From an uncultured Collinsella sp. (GTDB taxonomy: Bacteria > Actinomycetota > Coriobacteriia > Coriobacteriales > Coriobacteriaceae): a stretch of 39,165 nt of DNA. Below, piece after piece: positions 32,585 to 39,165 of the stretch. The stretch is from positions 1 through 39,165 of the forward strand of contig UQWV01000013.1 of assembly GCA_900544845.1 (NCBI GenBank). Direction: 5' to 3'. Made by a program: the position numbers and the translations under genes. The notes below the pieces were generated by a model, which was not told the DNA's origin, made no database searches, and saw only the letters and a program-made list of their open reading frames with translations. Positions within the stretch are counted from its first letter, which is position 1; each line of letters begins with the position of its first letter.

Positions 32585-34543
32585 ATGGCGATTCGGACGA
32601 TGGGGCCGAGCGGACAATACGAGACTGGATTGGATGCTGCCGGTGCGGCGCTGCCCGAGCTGCTGGCGCCGGCGGGCGGACTCGACCAGATGCTTGCGGC
32701 CATCGCCGCGGGTGCCGATGCCATCTATGCGGGGTTGGGCGGCTTTAACGCCCGTGTGAGCGCCCATGGCTTTACGGATGACGAGTTTGCGCGCGGCTGC
32801 GCCGTGGCGCATGCCCATGGCGTGCGTGTGTACGTAACGCTCAACGTGTTCGTGTTTGACGATGAGTTGTCCGACGCGGTGGCGTTGGGAGCTCATGCAC
32901 TGGAGTTGGGCGCCGATGCTCTGATTGTCGCCGATGCCGGGTTGGCCTGCGCGCTGCGCGCGGCGATTCCCGGGGTCGAGATTCACCTGTCCACGCAGGC
33001 GGGCGCTCATAGCGAGGGTGCCGTGCAGTTGGCTGCCAAGGAGTTGGGAGTTGAGCGCGTGACGACGGCACGCGAGCTGACGGTCGACGAGATTGCGGCG
33101 CTATGTGCCACGGGCGTGCCCATCGAGGTATTCTGCCACGGTGCGATTTGCATCGGCTATTCGGGGGCGTGCGAGTTCTCGGCCCTGCGGCGTGGGCGCT
33201 CGGCGATGCGCGGCGACTGCACGCAGCCGTGCCGTTTGGCGTACGACCTGGTGGACGAGGCTGGACAGAGCGTTGTCGCCGTCGAGGGAGATCGCCTGCT
33301 GTGCCCGCGTGACTATCTGGGTATTGCGCATCTGCCCGAGCTTGTAGATGCCGGCGTGGCGTCGCTCAAGATCGAGGGGCGCATGAAGAACCCTGATTAC
33401 GTATTCAACGTGGTGCGGGTGTGGCGCCGGGCACTCGATATGCTGTGCGACGGCGCGTGGGACCCCGGTGCCGTGGAAGAGCTCGAGCGCGAGCTGGGAA
33501 GGTCGTTTAACCGTGGGTTTACCGATGCGTACCTGCGAGGACGTTCGGGTGCCGAGCTTATGAGCTTTGAGCGTGCGATCAACCAAGGTGTGCGCGTGGG
33601 ACGCCTGGTGGCCGTTGGCCACGAAGAGGTGACCGTTGAGCTCGATGCCGCCGTGGCGGCGGGTGACTCGCTCGAGATTCGGTTCTATCCGGGTGCCGAC
33701 GCGCGTCCCGATGTGCCCAAGCGCTGGCCGCAGGTGCCCTGCCCGGTGGATGCCGCAGCGGGGAAGCGCGTCGTCGTGCATTGCAAGCGTAAGGTGGACA
33801 CGGGCTGCGAGGTGTACCTGATTCGCAGCGCCGGCGTGTTGGATCAGACGACGGCGGTGTTGGAGCGCATGCGGGCCGAGGCGGATGCGATTGCGCCCGT
33901 TGCACGTGCCGTTGAGGTACTGCCCTTTGAGGACGTTGCGGTGGATGGCGGTGCGTCGACGGAGTTGGTGGGGTGCGCGGTTCCCGCTCGCATGGTTTTT
34001 GCTTGGCAGCTGATGGATGCCGACCCGCGCGGAGAACTCGATTTGTCCGACGCCGTTGTGGTGCTTGACGAGGTGTACCGCACAGGTGACGCTGACCGGA
34101 CCCGCTCACTGATGCAGCGTGCCGGGCGCGTCGTCTGCCGCAACCTGGGACAGGTGGTGATCGCTCGCGAGCTGGGCGTGACGTTTGACGTGGCGGCGCC
34201 GGTGTTCTGCGCGAATCGGGCCACGCTTACCTGGCTGCGCGGACTCGGTGCGGGGCGGGTGTACTTGCCGGCCGAGTTGCTCGGCAATGATGCGGAGCGT
34301 ATTGCCGAACTGGCTGCTGAACCCGGCGTCTTGGGTCCGGTCGACGCCGACCGTCCCGAGCTTATGGTGTGCGAGCACTGCCTGCTGACCGCCGAGGGCG
34401 TCTGCGCCACCGATGCGACGGGACAGGTCCGTTGCCGTGACTGCCAACGCCGTCGGCAGACGCGCTATCTAGTCGAGCGCGACGGCACGCGTCTGCCGGT
34501 CGCTGTCGACGCGTGCGGCAGGACGAGGATTTTCCTGTCGTAG
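32585..34543 (+). CDS. U32 peptidase-family RNA hydroxylation protein
   Basis: 652 residues from the ATG at 32585 after AAGGAG. ELLAPAGGLDQMLAAIAAGADAIYAG is the family start. The cysteine set FCHGAICIGYSGACEFS and GDCTQPCRL matches the iron-sulfur ligands of RlhA/TrhP-type proteins, which hydroxylate 23S rRNA or tRNA uridine-34 rather than cut peptides. KIEGRMKNPDYV follows. The C-terminus has a zinc-ribbon-like CEHC...CRDC. Which RNA is modified cannot be told from sequence alone. It is divergent from the PBP gene and upstream of tyrS. Confidence 0.88.
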   Translation: MAIRTMGPSGQYETGLDAAGAALPELLAPAGGLDQMLAAIAAGADAIYAGLGGFNARVSAHGFTDDEFARGCAVAHAHGVRVYVTLNVFVFDDELSDAVALGAHALELGADALIVADAGLACALRAAIPGVEIHLSTQAGAHSEGAVQLAAKELGVERVTTARELTVDEIAALCATGVPIEVFCHGAICIGYSGACEFSALRRGRSAMRGDCTQPCRLAYDLVDEAGQSVVAVEGDRLLCPRDYLGIAHLPELVDAGVASLKIEGRMKNPDYVFNVVRVWRRALDMLCDGAWDPGAVEELERELGRSFNRGFTDAYLRGRSGAELMSFERAINQGVRVGRLVAVGHEEVTVELDAAVAAGDSLEIRFYPGADARPDVPKRWPQVPCPVDAAAGKRVVVHCKRKVDTGCEVYLIRSAGVLDQTTAVLERMRAEADAIAPVARAVEVLPFEDVAVDGGASTELVGCAVPARMVFAWQLMDADPRGELDLSDAVVVLDEVYRTGDADRTRSLMQRAGRVVCRNLGQVVIARELGVTFDVAAPVFCANRATLTWLRGLGAGRVYLPAELLGNDAERIAELAAEPGVLGPVDADRPELMVCEHCLLTAEGVCATDATGQVRCRDCQRRRQTRYLVERDGTRLPVAVDACGRTRIFLS

Positions 34544-34640
34544 GTGTTCGGCCGCGCTGTTTTGGTTATTATTAGTGGGTTTATGAACTTCGAGCACCGC
34601 CGTATCCGGTGAGGGTGCTATAGCAAAAGGAGGATACCCA

Positions 34641-35852
34641 ATGCTGTCTGTTGACGAGCAAATGCGTATCATCACCTCGGGCGCTGCCAAGATCGTCCCC
34701 GAGGCCGACCTTCGCAAGAAGCTTGAGAAGGGCGAGCCCCTCAACATCAAGCTCGGCGTCGATCCCACCAGCCCCGACCTGCACCTGGGCCATGCCGTGC
34801 CCCTGCGCAAGATGCGCCAGTTCCAGGACCTGGGTCACAACGTCACCCTCATCATCGGCAACGGCACCGCGCTGATCGGCGACCCGTCGGGCAAGAACTC
34901 CACCCGCCCGCAGCTTTCGCAGGAGCAGATCGAGGCTAACGCCGAGACCTACGTGAGCCAGGCCATGAAGATCTTGGATCCCGAGAAGACCACCATCGTG
35001 CACAACGGCGACTGGATCCTGTCGATGGATCTGGCCGGCCTGCTGCAGGTGTGCTCCAAGTTCACCGTCGCCCGCATCCTCGAGCGCGACGACTTTACCA
35101 AGCGCTACCAGTCCCAGACGCCGATTGCCCTGCACGAGTTCCTGTACCCCGTGATGCAGGCCTTCGACTCCGTGCAGATCAAGGCCGACGTCGAGATGGG
35201 CGGTACCGATCAGCTCTTCAACCTGCTCGCCGGCCGCGAGCTCATGGAGAAGATGGGCATGGAGCCGCAGATCGCGCTTACCATGCCGCTGCTCGAGGGC
35301 ACCGACGGCGTGCGCAAGATGTCCAAGTCGTACGGCAACTACATCGGTCTGACCGACGCTCCCAAGGATATGTTCGGCAAGACCATGTCCATTCCCGACG
35401 AGATGATCGGCAAGTACTACCGTCTGGCCAGCTCGCTCACCCCGGCCGAGGTCGACAAGATCGACGCTGCCCTGGCCGATGGTTCTGCCGATCCCTATGA
35501 GCTCAAGCGTGCCCTGGGCCGCGACTTGTGCGACACCTACCACGGCGCTGGCGCTGGCGACGAGGCTCAGGCCGAGTTTGACCGCGTGTTCAAAGAGGGC
35601 CAGCTTGCCGACTTCCCCGAGAAGCACGTTGAGCTGACCGTCAACGACGAGGGTCAGATCTACCTCGCCGGTCTGCTCAAGGACCTGGGCCTTTCGGCCA
35701 GTGCCGGTCAGGCCCGTCGCGATATCGACGGCGGCGGCGTCAAGATCAACGGCGAGGCCGTGGCTCCCAAGAGTTACAACATCGACCCCAGCGCCCTCAA
35801 GCTGGGCGACACCCTCTCCGTAGGCAAGCGCAAGGGCTTCAAGCTTATTTAG
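34641..35852 (+). CDS. tyrS: Tyrosyl-tRNA synthetase
   Basis: 403 residues. The class I HIGH-type motif is HLGH at 48-51 and KMSKS is at 226-230 (VRKMSKSYGN). The C-terminal ~65 residues are an S4 RNA-binding domain (SASAGQARRDIDGGGVKING). AAAGGAGG lies before the ATG. No T-box element was recognised in the 97-base gap upstream. Two hairpins follow the stop. Confidence 0.96.
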   Translation: MLSVDEQMRIITSGAAKIVPEADLRKKLEKGEPLNIKLGVDPTSPDLHLGHAVPLRKMRQFQDLGHNVTLIIGNGTALIGDPSGKNSTRPQLSQEQIEANAETYVSQAMKILDPEKTTIVHNGDWILSMDLAGLLQVCSKFTVARILERDDFTKRYQSQTPIALHEFLYPVMQAFDSVQIKADVEMGGTDQLFNLLAGRELMEKMGMEPQIALTMPLLEGTDGVRKMSKSYGNYIGLTDAPKDMFGKTMSIPDEMIGKYYRLASSLTPAEVDKIDAALADGSADPYELKRALGRDLCDTYHGAGAGDEAQAEFDRVFKEGQLADFPEKHVELTVNDEGQIYLAGLLKDLGLSASAGQARRDIDGGGVKINGEAVAPKSYNIDPSALKLGDTLSVGKRKGFKLI

Positions 35853-35879
35853 TTACGCGGTTTTACCAAACCGCGTAAC
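35852..35879 (+). other. 12-bp hairpin overlapping the tyrS stop codon
   Basis: GTTACGCGGTTT pairs perfectly with AAACCGCGTAAC across a four-base loop. It starts at the last base of the TAG. No T-run follows, so by itself it is not a standard terminator; a second hairpin with Ts lies 43 bases on. Confidence 0.6.
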
Positions 35880-35921
35880 AGCTCGACGCTGCGCGGGCTC
35901 CAGAGCGACAACTTGTCATTC

Positions 35922-35963
35922 AAAGAGGACGGCATGACCAGAAGGTCTATGCCGTCCTCTTTT
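35922..35963 (+). terminator. Terminator after tyrS, shared-apex type
   Basis: AAAGAGGACGGCAT (35922-35935) pairs with ATGCCGTCCTCTTT (35949-35962). The apex is GACC-AGAA-GGTC with one extra T before the right arm, the same architecture as the hairpin after map. The right arm runs into four Ts. Confidence 0.8.
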
Positions 35964-36033
35964 CATGCCAATTTGTTCGCTCTTGAGCCCGCTCGCTGTC
36001 CGTCCTCAACCTGCGGTGTTGTCTTGTTTGGCA

Positions 36034-36082
36034 CTTGGGGACGTTCCTTTGGTGCATTGGTGTCAGGTTTCTTTGCACCAAA
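36034..36082. repeat. Intergenic palindromic repeat with GGGGACGTTCCT
   Basis: CTTGGGGACGTTCCTTT (36034-36050) leads into TTTGGTGCA (36048-36056), which pairs perfectly with TGCACCAAA (36074-36082). Variants of the GGGAC(G/A)(T/C)TC motif recur at 38031, 38057 and 39032, all in gaps between genes. This looks like a dispersed small repeat family. Confidence 0.5.
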
Positions 36083-36133
36083 TGGCGTGTGCCGTTAAGC
36101 GGAAGGGGTGTTAGCGGGGCCTTCTTTTGGGCA

Positions 36134-36187
36134 TACAATGGCTATTGGCTTGCTGCGGTGAAGGCTCGTCCGCTCCGCAGCTTTTTT
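36134..36187 (+). promoter_or_regulatory. ade promoter and terminator-like leader hairpin
   Basis: TACAAT (36134-36139) is a good -10, with a weak TTAGCG 17 bases upstream. GCTGCGG (36152-36158) pairs with CCGCAGC (36175-36181), followed by six Ts (36182-36187), only nine bases before the AAAGGAG site of ade. A transcript starting near 36146 would meet an intrinsic terminator before the gene, which suggests attenuation. The leader is too short for a classical purine riboswitch. Confidence 0.5.
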
Positions 36188-36207
36188 CTACGGTTAAAGG
36201 AGTATGT

Positions 36208-38028
36208 ATGTCCGTTGAGGTCATGAGGTCCGTGATCGATGCAGCCGAGGGCCGCGTGCCTGTCGACACGCTGTTTACCAATGTGCAGATTGTCGACGTG
36301 TACGGTCAGCGCGTGGCGCCCGGCAGTGTTGCCGTCAAGGACGGCGTGATTGTCGGCGTGCTCTACGACGGTCGTGACGATGCCGCCGGCACCTATGAGG
36401 CAACCGAGGTCATCGACTGCCAGGGCCGCTACATCGCCCCTGGTTTTATCGACGGGCACCTGCATATCGAGTCTTCGAACATCCGCCCCGCCGAGTATGC
36501 GCGCATGGCGGCGACGCGCGGCACCACCACTGCCATTGCCGACAGCCACGAGATCGCCAATGTTTCCGGTCTGGACGGTCTGCGCTTTATGATCGAGGAC
36601 GGTCACCGCGCGCCCATCTCCATCAAGTACATGATGCCCTCGTGCGTGCCCGCGCTGCCTGATGAGCAGGCCGGTGCCGTCATTACCGCTGAGGATATGC
36701 ACGCGTTTTTTGCCGAGCATCCGGGCGATGTCTTTGGCCTGGGCGAGATGATGAACCTGCCGGGCGTCTTTATGGGCGATCCCGAGACTTGCGCTCGCAT
36801 CGACGCCGCCAACCAGACGCCGTCCAAGCAGGTTGACGGCCACGCGCCGCTCGTTGCCGGCAAGGACCTCAACGCTTACGCTGCAGCGGGCATTATCGCC
36901 GACCACGAGTCGACGATTCCCGAGGAGGCGCTCGACAAGCTGTCCCGTGGCATGTATGTGATGCTGCGCGAGGGTACGTGCAGTCACGACCTGGCCAACC
37001 TGTCGCCGATGCTGCTGGAGAACCCCGCCCGCGCTCGTCGCTGCTGCTTTGCGACTGACGACCGCGCTCCCTCCGATGCACTTGCGACCGGCATGATCGA
37101 CAATGCCTGCCGCGTGGCTATCGAGGCCGGTATCGACCCCGTGGTCGCCATCTCCATGGCGTCCCTGTCCACTGCCGAGGCCTTTGGTCTGGACCACGGT
37201 TGCCGCGACCCGCATGAGCTGCGTGGCGCCATCGCCCCGGGCAAGCGTGCCGACCTGCTGGTGCTCAACGACCTGACGTTTGCCACGGCTCCGCATCGCG
37301 TGTATGCCGCCGGCGCGCTCGTGGCGCAGGACGGTACCTTTGTGGGCGAGATTGCGCCCGAGACGGCCGAGGTCGCAGCGCTTGCCGATGAGCTGCGCGC
37401 GTCCGTTAAGCTGCCGAAGCTTTCGCTCGACGTGTTCGACTACGCCTTTAAGCCGGGCGAGGCCGTGATCGATGTGGTGCCGGGCAAGGCCATTACGGGC
37501 ATGGCTCGTCCCGAGAGTGCCGAGGGCCTGCGCCGCATCATGCTGATCGAGCGTCACGGCCGCGGCGTATCGCTGCAGGCCGATGGCGCCGACAGTGACG
37601 GCCCCGCGGGTCTGGGCCTGGTCGGCAAGCATATCGGCCGCGGCTGGGTGCGTGGCTTTACCATCACGGGTGGCGCTATTGCCTCGACGATTGGTCACGA
37701 CTCGCACAACGTGTGCGTGGTGGGCGACAACGCGGCCGATATGATGGCTGCCGTTGAGGCTGTGGGCCAGGGTGGCCACGTGCTGGTGCGCAACGGCGAG
37801 GTCGTGGCGCGCATTCCGCTGGCACTCGGCGGTCTGATGAGCGAGGGCACGGCCGAGGACGTCGCGGCGCAGCACGACGACTTTATGGTCAAGGCGCGCG
37901 CCATGGGCATTGAGCCGCCACTCGATCCCATCATGGGCATCATCTTCCTGCCCCTGCCGGTGATCCCGACGCTCCGCATCCGCCCCGAGGGTATGTTCGA
38001 CGTCACCACCTTCACCTACGCCGACTAG
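36208..38028 (+). CDS. ade: Adenine deaminase
   Basis: 606 residues from the ATG at 36208 with AAAGGAG five bases upstream; the open frame runs 27 codons further without a site. The amidohydrolase metal motif is H84 and H86 (IDGHLHIESS). IADSHEIANVSG, GLGEMMNLPGV, DGHAPLV and FATDDRAPSDAL follow, as in the Ade family, and the C-terminal domain has GGAIASTIGHDSHN. It converts adenine to hypoxanthine and ammonia. It could supply oxypurines to the xdhD/yge route at the other end of the window, although about 19 kb separates them. Its stop lies in the first copy of a 27-base imperfect repeat. Confidence 0.95.
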   Translation: MSVEVMRSVIDAAEGRVPVDTLFTNVQIVDVYGQRVAPGSVAVKDGVIVGVLYDGRDDAAGTYEATEVIDCQGRYIAPGFIDGHLHIESSNIRPAEYARMAATRGTTTAIADSHEIANVSGLDGLRFMIEDGHRAPISIKYMMPSCVPALPDEQAGAVITAEDMHAFFAEHPGDVFGLGEMMNLPGVFMGDPETCARIDAANQTPSKQVDGHAPLVAGKDLNAYAAAGIIADHESTIPEEALDKLSRGMYVMLREGTCSHDLANLSPMLLENPARARRCCFATDDRAPSDALATGMIDNACRVAIEAGIDPVVAISMASLSTAEAFGLDHGCRDPHELRGAIAPGKRADLLVLNDLTFATAPHRVYAAGALVAQDGTFVGEIAPETAEVAALADELRASVKLPKLSLDVFDYAFKPGEAVIDVVPGKAITGMARPESAEGLRRIMLIERHGRGVSLQADGADSDGPAGLGLVGKHIGRGWVRGFTITGGAIASTIGHDSHNVCVVGDNAADMMAAVEAVGQGGHVLVRNGEVVARIPLALGGLMSEGTAEDVAAQHDDFMVKARAMGIEPPLDPIMGIIFLPLPVIPTLRIRPEGMFDVTTFTYAD

Positions 38029-38075
38029 TTATTGGGGACGTTCCTAAACGACTAGTCGTTGGGGACACTCTTTGA
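38022..38075. repeat. 27-bp imperfect tandem repeat at the end of ade
   Basis: CGACTAGT-N2-TTGGGGAC occurs at 38022 and again at 38049, so the unit is 27 bases, with about 20 of 27 positions alike. The first copy includes the ade TAG stop. Each copy ends in a version of the GGGGAC repeat seen elsewhere in intergenic DNA. Confidence 0.55.
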
Positions 38076-38229
38076 CAAACTCCTCGGCGCTGCAAGTGTG
38101 TGCGAGGGCATGTGAAGCGGCCGCCAGGCCCTTGTAATGGTTTTGCCTGAGCGGTCTGCACGAGCTCCTTTTGGGTACGGTTGAGTTGGATTTATGTCTG
38201 ATTCCATCAAGCCCGAAAGGAGCTTTTCC

Positions 38230-39024
38230 ATGATCAAATTAATCGCATCCGATATGGACGGCACGCTGCTCGATGAGAATAGCCAGGTGCCGCCCGAGAC
38301 CTACGAGCTTATCGTGGCCCTGCGTGAGCGCGGCGTGCATTTTGCCGCGTCGTCAGGGCGCCGCTATGACCGTCTGTGCGAGTTCTTTGCGCCCGTGGTC
38401 GACAAGATGGACTTTGTCGCGGCGAATGGCGCGCAGGTCTATGCAGACGGTGTCGAGGTCGACCGCGAGGTCTATTCGCATCTCGCCGTCCGCAAGCTCG
38501 CGCGCACGGTCGAAATGTTCCCCAACATGCATCTGGCGCTTTTCGATCGCACCAAGTCCTTCTTGCTCGACGACGAGGACAAGTTTGTCCGCGAGATCGA
38601 CAAGGACCTGCCCAATGCAGAGCGCATTTGGGGTCTGCCCGATCCACATGTGAATATCATCAAGGCATCGATTATCTGCGATGACGGCAACGTGATGGAC
38701 AACGCCTACGTGCTTCAGCGCGAGCTGGGCGATCTGTTCTCCTTTGCGCCTTCGGGCAACGCGTGGATCGATGCCATGCAGCCCGGCGTGTCGAAGGCGT
38801 CGGGAATCGAGCAACTCATGGAGCACTATGGCGTTGAGCGCGAGGAAGTCATGGCGTTTGGTGACTCGATGAACGACTACGAGATCATTCGCTTTGTCGG
38901 CACGGGCTGCGCGATGGAAAACGCGCGTCCTGCGCTCAAGGCGGTCGCCGACCGCATCGTGGGCTGCAACCGCGACCATGCCGTCCAGCAGGAACTCCGC
39001 CACGTGCTGGAGAGCGTCGCCTAA
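38230..39024 (+). CDS. Cof-type HAD-IIB phosphatase
   Basis: 264 residues from the ATG at 38230, six bases after AAAGGAG; a longer frame starting 12 codons earlier lacks a site. The HAD nucleophile motif is DMDGTLLD (D8, D10), motif II is AASSGR, and motif IV is AFGDSMNDYEII. The cap domain is the IIB type. These enzymes hydrolyse sugar phosphates, FMN, PLP or similar small phosphates; the substrate cannot be predicted. It stands alone after ade. Confidence 0.9.
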   Translation: MIKLIASDMDGTLLDENSQVPPETYELIVALRERGVHFAASSGRRYDRLCEFFAPVVDKMDFVAANGAQVYADGVEVDREVYSHLAVRKLARTVEMFPNMHLALFDRTKSFLLDDEDKFVREIDKDLPNAERIWGLPDPHVNIIKASIICDDGNVMDNAYVLQRELGDLFSFAPSGNAWIDAMQPGVSKASGIEQLMEHYGVEREEVMAFGDSMNDYEIIRFVGTGCAMENARPALKAVADRIVGCNRDHAVQQELRHVLESVA

Positions 39025-39056
39025 TCCTGCAGTTAGGGACACTCCTTGCGGTTTTT

Positions 39057-39097
39057 CGGGGTAGCTAATTTGGGACGGGGCTATTTTAGCTACCCCG
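39057..39097. repeat. 12-bp perfect inverted repeat near contig end
   Basis: CGGGGTAGCTAA (39057-39068) pairs with TTAGCTACCCCG (39086-39097). It follows the GGGACACTCCTT motif at 39037. It may be a terminator for the HAD gene, although no T-run follows, or another copy of a dispersed palindrome. Confidence 0.5.
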
Positions 39098-39109
39098 CAG
39101 GCGGGGGTG

Positions 39110-39165
39110 GTAAAAAAGCCCCGGCCCAAATATAATACCCCCCCGGGGGGGGGGGTAGGACCGGG
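39110..39165. other. Low-complexity contig end
   Basis: The last bases are runs of A, C and G, including more than eight Cs followed by more than eight Gs. This is unlike the rest of the window and looks like an assembly edge. No feature should be called here. Confidence 0.6.

Noticed and set aside
32585..34543. Secreted protease
   Set aside because: The protein is in the U32 peptidase family by name, but has no signal peptide and carries the iron-sulfur cysteines of RNA-hydroxylating members.
34544..34640. T-box riboswitch before tyrS
   Set aside because: A GC hairpin and GAGGGTGCT are present, but the conserved T-box sequence and a terminator are missing and the gap is too short.
35963..36207. 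Classical purine riboswitch before ade
   Set aside because: The conserved core loops of the purine aptamer were not found, and the likely leader is only about 60 bases.

Overview
The window is GC-rich, gene-dense bacterial DNA. Several features point to an anaerobic gut actinobacterium of the class Coriobacteriia, most likely Collinsella or a close relative: zinc-type S14, actinobacterial-style L17 and IF-1, frequent GTG/TTG starts, a Coriobacteriia-like IS3 remnant, and short intergenic palindromes. This assignment is inference from gene content and style; no database search was possible. The last ~60 bases are low-complexity and look like a contig end.

Positions 1-17170 hold a catabolic and cofactor cluster related to the E. 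coli xdh/yge/yqe/ygf locus, which is linked to anaerobic purine (urate/xanthine) breakdown and selenium-dependent molybdenum hydroxylases. It comprises ygfK (5' end cut by the window), a four-cluster ferredoxin, an xdhD-type molybdenum hydroxylase, ygeX, ygeY, ygeW, mocA (ygfJ), hyuA, yqeC, yqeB and an xdhC-family maturation gene. The two enzyme blocks are separated by an IS graveyard (5775-6131), an unknown membrane-anchored protein and a YheO/DauR-type regulator transcribed divergently from ygeX. The regulator-ygeX gap carries two perfect 15-bp palindromes that look like operators. The enzymes suggest a route in which XdhD and YgfK do redox chemistry on the purine, HyuA and YgeY hydrolyse ring or ureido bonds, YgeW removes a carbamoyl group, and YgeX turns 2,3-diaminopropionate into pyruvate and ammonia. 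MocA, YqeB, YqeC and XdhC would mature the molybdenum/selenium cofactor.

Positions 17482-28251 are the distal spc operon, the alpha operon and truA: rplE, rpsN, rpsH, rplF, rplR, rpsE, rpmD, rplO, secY, adk, map, infA, rpmJ, rpsM, rpsK, rpsD, rpoA, rplQ, truA. The run starts abruptly at rplE, with no rplN or rplX upstream, directly after the xdhC gene and a long inverted repeat.

Positions 28413-39024 hold housekeeping genes: a family-2-like glycosyltransferase, argR, a class A penicillin-binding protein (minus strand), a U32 peptidase-family protein, tyrS, adenine deaminase and a Cof-type HAD phosphatase. Adenine deaminase (adenine to hypoxanthine) could feed the purine cluster. Its short leader carries a terminator-like hairpin just before the ribosome binding site.

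No tRNA, rRNA, CRISPR array or intact mobile element was recognised. The most interesting leads are the regulator/operator pair, the polyferredoxin wiring of XdhD and YgfK, a hairpin with the same unusual apex found twice (23765 and 35922), the ade leader, and the broken spc operon.
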